Below, piece after piece: positions 1 to 12,909 of a stretch of 64,000 bases of DNA (positions are counted from its first letter, which is position 1; each line of letters starts with the position of its first letter). The DNA is taken from contig OX235273.1 in assembly GCA_944472155.2 (NCBI GenBank), positions 84,066,793-84,130,792 of the forward strand, read 5' to 3'. The notes beneath the pieces are model-generated. The model was not told where the DNA came from and searched no databases. It was given only the letters and a program-made list of their open reading frames with translations. The position numbers and the translations under genes were made by a program. This DNA comes from Trichobilharzia szidati. Lineage: Eukaryota; Platyhelminthes; Trematoda; Strigeidida; Schistosomatidae.

Positions 1-2011
1 TATGTGAATAATTCCAAATGATTTAAGAGCAGCATATCCATTACTACTAACTACCATGTATTGGGAGAATGCAATTTAGCACTATTTTCAGCCACAAAGA
101 AATCCTAATACGCTAACAAATCTGTATCAGTCTTTTATACTCTGTCCTTCTACTTTAACTACTTCTAATGTTACCTATCATGTAGCTGAAAACTTTCATG
201 ACTTTAATACTCTCGATGTTCCAAAATGTCTTAAAACGCTCAAGCCCACACGTAGCCTTGGGCCTGATGGTATACCTGCATATGTTCTAAAACAATGTGC
301 AGATGCGTTGTGTTCTCAAATAACCAACATACTAAATGCTTCTTTCTCTAAAAATATCGTAACTGACACATGGAAAGACATTAAAATAGTCCCTGTCCCT
401 AAACCTGGAAACAGCAATAACGTAAAGTTCAGATCCATTGCCATCCCCCCCACGTTTCTAAAGCTCATGGAAAAACTAATACTTCTTAAACTTGAACCCT
501 CCCTTAAAAACCTTGAAGACCCCAAACAATTTGCCTACAGACAGGGCAGGAGCACTTTAGACGCTGCAGCCATCTTACACAACAGTGTCGTCTCATCATT
601 AGATAAAGGTGCCACATACGTCCACTGCACGTTTCTCAACTTCACTTCTGCTTTCGACTCCGTACCTAGATGTCTCTTGCTAAATAAGCACTCCATGACA
701 AAAATTGAGTCCTGGGTCACTAACTGGCTGCATTCCTACTTCTCTAACAGAATGCAGTACATGGTTTGGAATGGTAAATCCTCTTCTGCTGTGCTCACTG
801 AAGCTAGTGTCCCCCAAGGTGCTGTACTCTCCCCACTTCTCTTTCTCTCTTTCTACATGACTTACCACCTTCAAATGACAATAATTTTGTCAAATATGCT
901 GACGACCTGACAGTATCTTTGCCTGTCAAATGTCAAAGTGACTGCTCTAAACTTAATGGCTTTCTGTCAGAAATCAGCCGGTGGTCCAAGGAAAACGGTC
1001 TTACCTTAAATCCTTCCAAATGCCAAACAGTCAGTCTCACCTTTAGGCATAAATCCGACCTAAACAAACTGGTTGGCTCTCACGAGGTATGCAACATAGA
1101 TGGTACTTTAATAGAAACCAAATCGGAAATTAAATACCTAGGTGACATTCTATCTGCTGATCTCTCCTGGCCGTCTCATATCCTAGCAATTTCTAAGAAA
1201 ATATTCCGTCTTACCTTCTACATCAAGAAGTTAAAACATTCAGGTATAACTCAACCCTTACTTTTACAATTCGTTAACTCTCGCATTCTGCCTATTATTC
1301 TCTATTGTTCCCCCTTTGTTTTTCTCGGGCCACTGAAGAAAGACTATACCATATTATGCAGGATGTTAAAGGTTGTCATCAGAGTAAGCAACGTGCCACT
1401 TAGCCAGCTTGTTAATATTCTGGTCGACAGGCACATGGACTCATGTGAAAAATGGGCCAAATCCATTTTATCTAACTCACACTACCCTCTTCACTCACAA
1501 CTCTCCCCTTGCATCTCATCAGGTAAAACCAGAAGCCTATATAGAAAACTATATGCTCGCACCAGCAAGTACAAAAACTCAACCATACTCTACTTAGCTC
1601 GTGTTCTGTGCGATAAAGGAAGCATTAGGCGTGACACATATAATTCATTAAATAGTCAGTAGTACAACTGGATCTCTTCTTTCCAACTCATATCATTTAT
1701 AGGTACAACATTTTCTTTCTTTCATTTACTTTTCCCTCTCTCTTTTTTTCCGTTATGTGCTGCTTTGTTTCTTTCTCTTGCTAACGCCAGTAAATATGAC
1801 AGCTCCCACTTTTCTAACACTTTCCAAACACTGTTCAGCTTTGGATTTGCTACCGACATGCCAATATGTTGTTGCCATAATCAACTGAGATTTCCTTAAT
1901 CTATGTAGAATTCCATTTATTGATAATGTACCAACTAGACGCAATACTGAAGTAAAAATGCTGAGAATTCCATCTTGTATCACAATTACTGTTTCGGAAT
2001 AAAGCAAATTA
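1..2011 (+). pseudogene. CR1/Jockey-like non-LTR retrotransposon, RT part, decayed
   Basis: Reverse transcriptase and 3' tail of a CR1-like LINE (SR1-type in schistosomes); the 5' part is outside the window. The frame is open from about position 8, with the finger motif LGPDGIP near 261-281 and VPQGAVLSPLLF near 810-845. It then shifts frame near 855-860, and the catalytic YADD box (895-906) and thumb/C-terminal region continue in another frame to the stop at 1662. In motif A the expected catalytic Asp is Asn (FLNFTSAFDS), so the copy is dead even apart from the frameshift. The 3' UTR runs to an ATT-rich stretch at about 2000-2030, where the neighbouring duplicated DNA begins. A 128-bp piece of the same element lies inverted at 14170-14297. 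Confidence 0.85.
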
Positions 2012-4480
2012 TTATTATTACTAAAATAATTACATACTTTCCTTCGTTTCTGTGCGCATTCTGATTACTACTCATTCATTGAATTATTATTCACCTCATT
2101 AATTAACTCCGAGACACTTATTCTACTCTTCTTATGCATTGAATAATATCAACACCTATCATGAAGACAACTCATCGCTTTCGTCACCACCCTCTCTTAG
2201 GAAAAATTGTAAATAATTTCAGCTGTACAGCTAGAGAGACTGAATTCTCTGAACTACAAGTTTTGCTTGTATTATTTTGTATTAGTAGTACACAGTAAAC
2301 GAAATATCCAAACCTGAACAGAGTGTTCATCTCATTTCATATTTAACGATAAAAATTACTTTGAAGTGTAAATTTATTTGACTTAACTATGTCCCTCGTA
2401 TGGTAAAGATCATACCACATGTGAATTACAAGTTATAACATGAACAAAAAATGATTCATTTCAAAATTTCAAGTATTTCGAACTTTGCGATAAATTGTTG
2501 AACAATTCATTGAAACTTTATTTCATCTCTGACTTTTTCCAATGCATTTTGTGAAGGATCGTGTGTATCACAAGTTGTACACTCACACATTAACACATTA
2601 TAGAATCAAAACAGTAATTCTGTATATTATATTAGAATAGCGCTATTGTGATCCGAAGTCCATCTTGAAAAGTTTAATGTAATGTAATTTGCTAACACTA
2701 CCACATTAACAGATAACACGCTAAAACGATAATTCTGTTTATTAATTTAGAATCGCGTTACTAGAAGGCGAAGTTCATGTTGAAAAATGTGGTGTGATTG
2801 TAAATCACATCGTATAATTTGTTATTACAGCTGTGTGTCATTTCATTTATATGAAAATGTACTGTCGAAAGACTGAGCAAAGTAATTATTATATGAGGTA
2901 ATAATAATGAGAAGTGTATGGTGAATGAGAATTCACACTTATCTTAATCATATAATCAGCGAAGACTCATTATAGTAGATAACCATTTCACAGTTTTTCG
3001 AAGTGGCCGTGGTTCAGCACTAATGGATGTCATACATTAATGGCACTCAGCTGAAAATGCTTTTCAACTTTATATCACAAGAAATTTCAGTAAATCGTGG
3101 AACTGTTTTGCATCATCTTGTGTATTCCAAAACGTTGTTTGATAAATAGCTGTTAGAAATGATTACTGAAAATGACTGCGTGGAGGGAGGAATATCATAC
3201 ACTACACGAACATGTTAGGTGTATACACAGAGTTTTGAACAGAGAGTCAGGAGTTCACCAGATGAAATGAAAAAAGATCACTCGCCCAACCGTTATCAAT
3301 TAGAGTAATTTATAGATTTGCCAAGAAACACTGAATGTTTAGCTATTAAACAGTGAAAATCAAACTTGTTTATTCAGTTCGAAACTGTTGCCATTCCTTC
3401 TCTAGCATTGTAGAAATATCATTCTATCCTTTTCCTTGTATTTTATTTATATCTGATTCGACATTTCATACCCAGCAAGGTTTCTCTCCACTCATACTCT
3501 TCAAAGCATTATTTGACTTCTACTTATCTTGTATCAGTCAATTAACCTTGTTTCAGTTATATAAAGGTCGCATAATATGTCCATGTAATTTTAAACTTGT
3601 CTTTTATATCCATCATTTTTTACCAATACCCTACTCATGTTTTTCATTAAGCCACAAGTTTACTAACACTTGTAATTATATGATTTCTGCACCTTGTGTA
3701 TCAGACCAAGAATCCTAATACGATATAATTTCAGGTTAATCAGTTAAGGAATATGAATAGTTTCTATATCCGTATTAAAATCATTCTGATACTATTGTAG
3801 TAAAAAGGAATAAGGTTTCAAGAACAGAAATATATTACCAATAATCTAGGTGATATTATTATTATTTCTATTCGACTTCCCTGGTATTGGTGTCAGTCAA
3901 TCAGTAGCTGATGAGAAGGTTGCGCATCACAGTCTGCTCCAGCTACGCCCATCATAACAACTTCAGAATGTTTTCAGGTCACCTGCCTTCGTTTCTTGTC
4001 GTCCGTATTCATTCAGTGCAATTTTTCACTTTTCACAGAAAATGCTTGGGCAAATGCTACCATCATACGCGAAATTTATAACTATCGTTTCTTTGTACAT
4101 TAATGGAATTGGTTTGTTGGTGAGCTGTTGTAAGAGTTTCTATGATGAGACTACAATAAGTGTTATCAGTGAGTAAAACAGTTTTGCTATCCACCTAATA
4201 ATAACTGAAATGAAGCTTGTTGATTGTGATTTTCCGTGACTCACTTTCAAAAATTCGCCTTACGAACTCAACATGCATCCAGTTGCCACTCTGCACTTTT
4301 GACTGAAAATGTTCCTTATTGAACGTATTTGCATATACACCGTAAAACGAAGTAGCCATTCATATAGGATTTCAATCGATACACCAGCATACATATTTTT
4401 CCTAGTAGTGACTTACAGATGGAGCCAATTGTCCGAGATTTGTATCCGTAAGCGTATAGGAAAGTAACTAAAACTGCAAC
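2012..4480. repeat. Intergenic segmental duplication, left copy (part 1)
   Basis: Non-coding DNA that recurs in the same order and orientation at 61852-63670, with a more diverged copy at 11930-15300. Similarity to the right copy is high (roughly 90 percent by eye over 2012-3250). The left copy contains about 420 bp (3285-3705) that the right copy lacks. Short ORFs here have no recognisable domain. It lies downstream of truncated gene A, as the 11.9-15.3 kb copy lies downstream of gene B, which suggests it was copied together with the protease genes. Confidence 0.8.
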
Positions 4481-6089
4481 CACATCCTGATATGTTCTTC
4501 TCACTTGATTCTATGAATTCGAACCTTACTCCCAAACTAAATATGTTCACACCAAGTTCACGTTTGATAGGTTGAAAACAAAATGAAAAACCGAAACTTT
4601 CTGTTTTCCACTGGTTGGAAATACCAAAACGTTTATGTGAATGAACGTCCGAACCATATTTTATGACTTTGTGATGCAGAAGTCTGAATGTGTTTGTCAA
4701 CCAATTCATGACATAATTTCATGTTGGCGTAAACTAGTTTAATATTGGAGAAAATGTCACTCGAACCTTAAAATTATTTCATAATGCATAAATCGTATTT
4801 GCTATCGTGTGCATGATTAAGATGGACGCATAGATGTTTTAAGAAAATCTGTCAGCGACCTTTTCAATGACTCTTACAAGTGGAGAATGTTTACCATAAT
4901 TAACAATTTTTCATTTATCCTCAGGCTTAAGTTTTCATTGGTGTAACATTCGATATCCACCTCGAAAAGCCTACGGTTGGAGTACGCACAAAAGTCACAT
5001 TTAGCATTCCCAATATCCAGAAAGCTGCTTCGTGGTATCACCCCAAGAATGATTTCACAACTATATTGTTGAATATTCAAATTTCTTCAAAGGGGGATTA
5101 GTGGAGTTCCAAATAATTCTTCGTAAAGATTGAAGACATGGATCTATAATAACTTGTTTATTGAATATATCATACGGCGAAACTACATTATTTACTGAAT
5201 GACGATTCAAACTCAATATATTGTTCGTGGTCATATCTATTGCAGCTACACAATTTCGAATAATGGTTGATAAATTTATCCTTCATCCTACTCATTTGTT
5301 GTGGGAGTAGTAAACTTTTTCAGATGTATGAAAGAGGTGTTCAATCATTTCCACTGCATGTATTTCAGTTGATTTGATAAGTGAACCCCAAGCTTTCAAT
5401 TTATCCCTCCACATTTTGATATTAGATCTTGTATCACCTGCCTAATCCCATCCTGTTTTGTGGCTGTGTGTAACTGCATACAGAGATATAGCTGAACTAT
5501 ATATTAGATTTCTTATCAACATTAAGCTAGGTCTTTTGGCTCCACCACTGTGACTGACTCAATCCTATCACTCCGGCCCATGCATTTGACGTCACAATTC
5601 TTTTAAGGTTTTACATAAACTAAATTATTTTCTTTACACAAAGGAGAAATGTTTCTTTTTCATTTTGTATTTTTGTCTGTCTCTGGGTTATTTCATTGTA
5701 ATTGTGCCCAAGCATATATTACCTACTCTTTCCCATATATTGGAGCCTTACACAAGTGAAAGCACATTTCTCCTTGCACTGTATACAACCATAAGCAGTT
5801 ATATCCAACCTATTTATTTCAGCATCTCTTAGATAACTTGGATAACTCACGAACAAATGTATGCCGATGTCTCAAACATGTTCCTCTCTTTGATCACTGC
5901 ACGTCTAATTTCAATAGAACTGTCCATACTTCTCCACCCAGATTCAGGGACCAAAAGGAGCCATCCACGATGCCAATCTGCTTAACTTTTCACACTTTTC
6001 ACCCTCAAAGATCATGTCATCTGCAGTTTTACAGTCTAGCAGAGAAAACTACTTCACACAACACACTCTCTCTCAAAAGTAGACGAATG
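4481..6089. other. Intergenic DNA with one repeated segment
   Basis: No gene seen. Positions 4815-5065 belong to a three-copy repeat (15180-15290 direct, 41925-42215 inverted). The remainder is absent from the right-hand copy of the duplication, where the sequences flanking 4480 and 6090 are joined near 63670. The small ORF at 5838-6137 (99 codons) has no recognisable domain. Confidence 0.5.
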
Positions 6090-6413
6090 CCATACATACC
6101 TAAGTTTGGTGAATCCACTCTCTACTCTTTCATGTGACACCACCTCACATCTGACTGTAGTGAAACTCATACCTAAAGTTCTCATATTTGCACTCAGTGT
6201 GTCTAGAAGACTGCAATTGTTCGCATCCTAATTAAAACAGGCTATATTTTCTGTGTATTCTAGAGAAATGCAATTTCTCCTGGTTACCGTCGTCAGTGCA
6301 TTTATGACTAATCATTGTATTATTAATAACAATAATGGCTACAAAGGACATCCATTGACGGCATCACAGTAGTTATCAGGTCACCAGGTGATGCCTTCAC
6401 CTCTGGTTATGCT
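6090..6413. repeat. Segmental duplication, left copy (part 2)
   Basis: Matches 63683-64000 in direct orientation, with few differences; the right copy runs off the window, so the duplication extends further there. Confidence 0.8.
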
Positions 6414-7959
6414 CTAAATTAATGCCAGCCAGAGACAATGTGAAGCTAAACATGATTGTGGCAGATAGTCACTAATTGATTTACTTCGTGGGAAACTGAA
6501 GATATCCGCGATATGCATTCATGTTAAGCATATCAACCCTGGTTGAAAGATGTACTTAGACGCAAATAGACCACATTTGGTGTGTTTCTGAGAAATAATT
6601 TATACATCTCTTGAAAAACCCAATCTTTTACATCTCCCGAACTACAATCAATGATTTCGTATTGGCGGATTTCAGAAATGCATCAGTGAGTTGTAAGATG
6701 TTTCGTCATCCTCGCATACTTTACTGCAGAGATGGATGGCACCATTACACCAACAATGTACAGGGACTATTCAAATAATCTTTTGAAATCAGTGGAGTAA
6801 ATATTATAGATTGAGCATGTTAGCAAATTAGGATTTATTTGAATGTGTGAACAGCGACCTGCTTGAATTGCTGAACTACCTGAACTTTCATCCCACACAA
6901 TGCATACAATTTTCTATATTTCTCCTTAATTCAACCATTCAATTATGTCTCTGAACTTCCGAATACATTCACGCACAATTATAATTGGCTTCCAATCTAC
7001 TCCTCAGTATCTTCCGGTGACGAGGGCAAAATACCATGAGGGATTATTTTATTATTCAGATCGACCAGCACTGTGTCACATGCTGTTCCTCAGATTGCTA
7101 TTTTGCTGGAAGATGTTGTATGAAGAGGAAACATTACGCGATAGACTATGCTACATATTCTGAATATTGTGTGAATATTTCGCACTCAATGAAGCTGTTA
7201 TTGTTATTATGTTAGGCGGATGTCTCAGTGTCTGAAATACCAGAATTTCGACGTGTGAGACTTATTTGCCTATTTGGGATAATGTTCAGACCCCATCGCT
7301 TTTATTATTAGCTGTGAATAGTGAATTCATGAGACTCAGATCTACGTTTCCCTGTTTCATTTTACTGTCAATGATCACAGTTTCCAGATGAGAGGATCAC
7401 AAATCTGAACAATAATGTCAAATATGGAAGGAAGTCATGGAGATGAAGACGGATGATGAATGAGCAAGACTGTGTGATTATGAAAATGTGTGAATGGGTA
7501 CAATCTTGTGACTTCCCATGACACAAGCATTCATTTATTCATCTGGTTCTTGAGAGAAACATCAATAGTGTTGCTTGGATTCGGAGAACGGGAGACAGAC
7601 ACACAGAATGCATGTTTAAGCAATTGTCAAAAAAAATTCAGCACTTAGAGGATTCCGGCAATAAACATTCACAGTCAAAACGCAGATATGTACGGAAATG
7701 AAAAGTATTGCACTAAACCATACTGAAAATGGGGTATATTTTGTAAACATTTGTGCACAATGAAGCTGTTATTTTTATCAAGCTATGTAGATGGATCAGC
7801 TGGCTAGTTCATTCAAGTCTGATTTGAAGGTCAATATACCGTATACCTGTCACAAGAGGAAATATTATTCGACTTCCACTTATTCGTCACAATTGAACAA
7901 TAGGCAACGAGACACAAAACATCGAAGAAAGGTGACACCCGACACGACTGAAAAATATA
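6414..7959. other. Intergenic DNA, no gene seen
   Basis: Searched for exons 4-6 of gene A on the minus strand (second Asp-Thr-Gly motif, WILGDVF-like motif) and found none. No RNA gene or known repeat was recognised. Confidence 0.5.
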
Positions 7960-8045
7960 TCAGTGACTTCTGCAAACGCCTGATTGCGAATAACTAAAGA
8001 GTTTATCTAAAATCACTGTCGCTTCAAGTCATACGAACACACTAC

Positions 8046-8288
8046 CTGTATTGTATCCATGCTCCAAAATCCATAGAAAGAACTGTCCATATAATCGACT
8101 TCAAAATTTGTGCCATTCCGCTGATAAGTAGATGACTTCGAACTGTCATAAAATCGAATGAACCAACAGGGAATGTCCAGAAACCAACATTTTCTTGATG
8201 GAAACCAGGTGTCGGTTGATCCTGTGTCGAAGAGTACACGAAACGTTTGTGGTGGAGTTCCTACAAGCACTTCTCCGTAGTACTGAAT
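8046..8288 (-). CDS. Gene A exon 2 (first catalytic Asp)
   Basis: 243 nt, same length as in genes B and C. Acceptor TTTTAAG, donor GTAGTG. Contains FDTGSTDTW; the flap region reads DYMDSS, so the flap Tyr is kept but the following Gly-rich motif is altered. Confidence 0.8.
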
Positions 8289-9560
8289 CTTAAAAGAACA
8301 TTATGATTATAACGTGACCAAATATCATCGTGCCCATTAGAAAAAGGCAAATATTTGCGAAATGAAAGGGGTTGAGAGGAAGTTGGAGTCGTTCTGTCAT
8401 TCGTGGACAAAGTGAGAGAAGCTAAATTCGTTCTATCCAATTATTTTTCATAAAATAGTCAGTCACTCAAAATGTACCACAGCTCCACCATTACATCCAA
8501 TACGTTTTTAGTTACAGTGACTATCGTTTAACGCGGTAAACGAGACTGTAACTGCTCTTCATAAATATTCAGTGGGACATTCACTATCTTTCAAAAGTGT
8601 AGTGTCATATGACATTTGGTGCTTAGAAGCACACTAACTATAAATGTTCAGTATTTCATCGTCTACATTCCACTGAACACTATCCAATTTACTAGATTGC
8701 TTTGTGGATGTATCCAAAAGTACGGCAAAGGGAGGGGTGAGGAAACGAAACATCCAACTGTTGGGAGAAGAAAGTGTTCATTTGTCTCCCATTCAGAGGA
8801 GAAGCAGTATCACAAATGATTGACAAACTCGATTTCTATTCGGTTTTTCGAGATTATTCCAACAGACGTTTGCCTTGACTGAGGCAAGTATTCAGAGGCT
8901 CGATCATCAGACGCCTTGTGGATTCGGTTCATTTCGTCCAAATTTCCGAATCCTTCATAATAATAAGCATAGAAAGGACAACAAATTTAGTACGATTTGC
9001 TGAAGCGATTGCATCAAGCGTTTGCAATCAGTTCTAAGCAAACAGAAAACAGAGCGTGTAATCGACCTATCACTCTCTCGCTTACTGTATTCTGATTGTA
9101 TTGATTGGTCATTCGTGTTAGTGGTTTCAGCTCACTGATCAAGTTTGCAATTTTATGAACTATTACTTTCTTGAGTTACTATTTAGACCTACAAGTCAAC
9201 ACTGCATATTAGAATTTTCTGCTTTCTATCTTCTTCCCCAACCCCCAACCACCTCCTTTTCTATTTTGAAAGCGTGCATAAACTGATGGCAACTTAAACT
9301 AAAACCAATTATAGTGCCTACATTTGTAGGATGCGTTGATTATAGGATGTTTTCTCTACTACCATTCAAACAGTGAAGTTCTTGTTATTGTCATTATTCA
9401 TCAACACTGCGATTTCAGAGAGATTTCTGCTGATAAATACCTGTGAAGTAGAATGATGACATAATTTCATACTGCGAATCTCGTCTCTCCCACATTCTTT
9501 ATCGAAATTTATCAAGGAAACCAAATGTATGAAAAGTGACATTTAACCTGTCACACTTAC

Positions 9561-9758
9561 ATTTTGATAATTGTTCAGTTGTTCTGATGTTGGTGTAGCT
9601 CCACCATTCAGTAAATTTGCCCAGCTTCTTTGTAATAGCCTGAACAGTTTTCGATATGGATTTAGCATTGAACTGATTCCAGTCACTGGATGCAATGGTA
9701 TTTTGATAATCTCAGCATTAACTGGATATAAACAGATGAGAAATATGATCAGGTTCAT
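9561..9758 (-). CDS. Gene A exon 1 (signal peptide and propeptide)
   Basis: 198 nt, 66 codons, ends in phase 0 at a GTAAGT donor. The ATG at 9758 is chosen over one 22 codons upstream because genes B and C both start at the equivalent Met-Asn. Confidence 0.8.
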
Positions 9759-9828
9759 TGCAGTGAATATTAGAAGGAGAAGTGGAAATGCTGACTGTAT
9801 CTCTCTGTCTAAATATATACACAATTTT

Positions 9829-9867
9829 TTATATTGACATGCTCGTGGTGATGAAATTTCTGATTGG
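9829..9867 (-). promoter_or_regulatory. Gene A promoter block (CCAAT plus TATA-like)
   Basis: On the minus strand CCAATCAG is followed about 20 bp later by GAGCATGTCAATATAA, about 70 bp upstream of the ATG. The same two blocks with similar spacing occur upstream of genes B and C, while the sequence between them differs more. Confidence 0.6.
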
Positions 9868-10129
9868 TGATCACCATGGTTTTGTTTTTTGTAGCTATAT
9901 TACTACACGGTACTTCCTCAAATCCTGGCAAATATAAGCATGCTTTTTTAATAACAAAATATATTTACAATATACGTATGACAGACTTGTTTGAAAAGAT
10001 ATTTAGTTTGCATAATTCCAAAATTCCCTCTGAATATTTTTAAAAAAAGTATATTTGACCGAACAGATAATTCCAATAAATTCGTCTTCAAGCTTTTCAC
10101 TTAGAAATTAGTAAATGTGGCCTGTCATT

Positions 10130-10870
10130 CGATGGCCTCCTCAGCCTATGTCCATTCCACCTACATTTTCTTCTGCATACTCATTTAGCGATTGGCTCTC
10201 GGCTGGTTTGTTGACAGAGTTTCTTCCTGCTTATTCTTTCTGACCCGCCATTAGATCTTCAGTAGGCAGTCAGCGAAGGCAGCTGTTGATAAAATTCTGC
10301 TACCTGTTGGAAATGCAGTATAAGTTTCTGACCTGTATACAAGAACTGACTGACTTGCTATTGGTGCTGTAAATCCCACTCTTGTTCTCTATGCTGGCTG
10401 AGTGCAGAAGATTTCCAAGCTGATTTCAGATTGATGGAGGTGTATCTTGCCTTTTCGATTAGTTTTGTCGTCTTCATCCATTCCGAATGCCTCTTGTTGA
10501 AACAATGCTTACCGTCTAGATAAGTGAAGAAAGTAACCCCTTTCAAATTCTCCATAAGGCTGCTTATTGGTGCCAATTATTGTTGCTGTCAGTTGGTTAT
10601 CTGCATCACCTCCATCTTCTCATGTTCACATTGAGTGCCATCTTCTATGACTGCCAGTGTGTTTGTTTCCGCCTGCAAGTGTTCGATTTCGTGTAACATA
10701 AACATTAGCGAAATCCAGATCTTCCAGAGTCTTCCGATCGGTGAAGCCTATTCCTGTCTTCTTGCTCTCCATCTACAGTGTGTCCTATAACAATTAGAAA
10801 TATGATCGGTGATAATGAGTCATCTTGCATTACTTCTGTACTCACCACAAGGGTCAGACATGTTCTACCT
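10130..10870 (-). mobile_element. RTE retrotransposon fragment
   Basis: The minus-strand frame at 10358-10576 contains MENLKGVTFFTYLDG and a KARYTSINLKSAWKSSALS stretch that match the connection/thumb region of the RTE elements at 20.7 and 55.9 kb ([26 protein letters not shown]). DNA on either side (a degraded counterpart of the palm segment at 10600-10800 and the 3' part at 10190-10300) also aligns with them. Highly decayed, no complete domain. Confidence 0.7.
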
Positions 10871-11929
10871 GATGTTTGGTGGGTTTATTTAATAAAACAC
10901 AGTGACACCTTTATAGTAATCGGATGACATTTCCAGCGCATATTCTTGCTTGTAATCGTATCACTGTATTCATATAACATTCTAACTTGCTTGATATTGT
11001 CTTATCCATGACAGTTTTTCATATATCTAGCATAGATAATGCATCATCTCGACTGCACATGTTTCATTTTGATTCGATGAACAAAACTAGGTTTAAAAAT
11101 AGATGTTAATCTCCGAATCCTTGTTTATCGAATCACAACAAAACGCATGCCACCGAAGAGATAATTATGACGATGTTTAATTCAGATATATGAAAAACAA
11201 GAAAAATATGGAATTATGTGCCACAGCATCAGCTTGTGAGAAGCAGCAGGCAAGATAGGACTTCAGATGAAAGCAAAGAATACAGAACTGATAGGAATAC
11301 ACGAAGAACAACAAACATCCATCACCACCACTGAGAGAAATCTGACGGAATTCGTCTTTTTCACTCACATGATCTAAGCGACATAGTTTCAGAAAAAGGC
11401 AGGCAGCGAAGTTGAAGATGGCGATACCGTCAAGAACGTAGTAGGCTAAGGGAAGAAGGAGTTTGCTACTGTGTTCAGATCTGCAGTATCCAACACAAAG
11501 TGAATCACTAGACTTTTGACCCTAATTCCAATTCAGTATGTGTTTCCATATGATTCGGAGATTTAGGTTCGCTTTACCGGAGGCATTCTGAACACCCTAC
11601 CACACACTTTTATCAACGAATGCGTGTATTAAAGAAGAGATGAATGGCTGGAAATGGTGGGCGATAAGTGACTCTAGGAGTTCGGTAAACTAGCCATGAA
11701 CAAAATATACAGGCACCGCCAAACTCTGAGGAGATCCTTGAGAGACGTCACATTGCCATTGAATGGAACTTAAATGGGAATTGGTGAGCTAGGGATACAA
11801 GGATGACATGGATATCTTGTGAAGTAGCAATGAATACTAGTGTGTAGTTGATGAGTCACTGAGATGTGATGGCAGAGAGTAGAGTGCGATTGAGTCATGC
11901 ATATAAAGGAGTGAATAATGAAAATTACA
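10871..11929. other. Intergenic DNA, no gene seen
   Basis: No domain, RNA gene or clear repeat recognised. It separates the RTE fragment from the diverged third copy of the segmental duplication. Confidence 0.4.
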
Positions 11930-12765
11930 ACTTGACTTAATTGTCTAACAGTAACCTTTTACTCATCTTACTTATGATTTTAAGAATTTGTTTTTCTTTT
12001 TAAGCAAAAATTTATTTCACTTGACTTTGTACTTATTATTCTGCAGATCATACCACAAATAAATTACAAGTTATAACATTAACAAAAACATGATTCATTT
12101 CAAAATTTCACGTATTTTGAACTTCGTCAAACATGTTTGAATAATTCATTGAATCTATATTCCATCTCTAATGTTTTTGAATTTGGTGTGTGAAGTATAA
12201 TATGTATCGAAATGTGTCCTTATTTACATTATCAGATAACACTCTTAAAACAATAATTCTGTTTAATAAATTAGAATAGCGTTACTAGAAGACGAAGTTC
12301 ATCTTGAGAAATGTGATGAATATGCAAAACAGTTTTCGAACAGTTTGTTTACACAACTATCTACCATTTCACTTTATACAAAAGTGTAGAAATATACTGT
12401 CAAATAGAGCAAACAAAATGACGACTATATAAGTTGATTATAACGGGCACATTGAGGGTGGTAATTGACACTTATCTTCATAAAATGATCCGTTATTTTT
12501 CACCGTAGTAGCTAACTACTTTCTGGTGTTTCTGAGAGGTTAAGGAAAACGTCAGTGGAAATCCTGCATGAATTACAAACAGAAATAAAATATACTAAAC
12601 TGTGTGTCAGATGAAGAATTGATATACCGTGAAACCTGATTTGTATAATCTTGCCTATTCCGAAAAGTTCATTGACAAATAGTGTTTTGAAATGATTATT
12701 GAAAGATTGATGCTTGAAGAGAAGAATATTATTTACAATATAAATATGCTGGGCATATACACAAA
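11930..12765. repeat. Segmental duplication, diverged third copy (part 1)
   Basis: Direct, diverged match to about 2350-3235 (for example the run around 12060-12200 against 2420-2560). It is interrupted at 12766 by a transposon-derived insertion and resumes at 14325. Confidence 0.65.
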
Positions 12766-12909
12766 ATTTTGATATGGTTGTGTTCTCTGAGCTGGATAGT
12801 TAATTTGCGAATCTTCAAATGGAAGTATATGCTGAAGATGTCGCCTAGTAGGGCGATGAAAGCTTCACAAATTAACTATCCAGTCCAGAGAACACAACCA
12901 TATCAAAAT
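12766..12909 (+). ncRNA. Hairpin with hammerhead-ribozyme-like core
   Basis: Arms 12766-12807 and 12868-12909 are almost perfect reverse complements (42 bp). The 60-nt loop reads CTGAAGA (12832-12838), a 5-bp stem TCGCC/GGCGA with a 6-nt loop (12841-12856), then GAAA (12858-12861) and GCTTC. This is the order of a type I hammerhead with minimal helix III, as described for PLEs. The two nucleotides TG and one T flanking helix II are extra relative to the consensus, so activity is doubtful. The long arms would extend helix I. Confidence 0.4.

Larger units (their letters stand above)
7960..9758 (-). pseudogene. Aspartic protease gene A, 3'-truncated
   Basis: Third member of the A1 aspartic protease cluster. 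Exon 1 (9561-9758) codes for a signal peptide starting MNLIIFLICL and a short propeptide with KIPLHPV, and ends at a GTAAGT donor. Exon 2 (8046-8288) codes for YYGE, GTPPQTF and the first active-site motif DTGS followed by TDTW, then a GTAGTG donor. Exon 3 starts at 8006 after TTTTAG and matches its paralogues for about 15 residues ([14 protein letters not shown]); near 7960 similarity stops and an in-frame stop follows about 20 codons later. Exons 4-6 were not found in 1-7950. Exons 1 and 2 are fully open and the promoter block is conserved, so it may still be transcribed, but it cannot make a two-domain protease. The missing exons could lie left of the window, but the loss of exon 3 argues for a real truncation. 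Confidence 0.8.

Noticed and set aside
7791..7997. Plus-strand 68-codon ORF opposite gene A exon 3
   Set aside because: It overlaps antisense to recognisable exon 3 sequence and has no domain; chance ORF.
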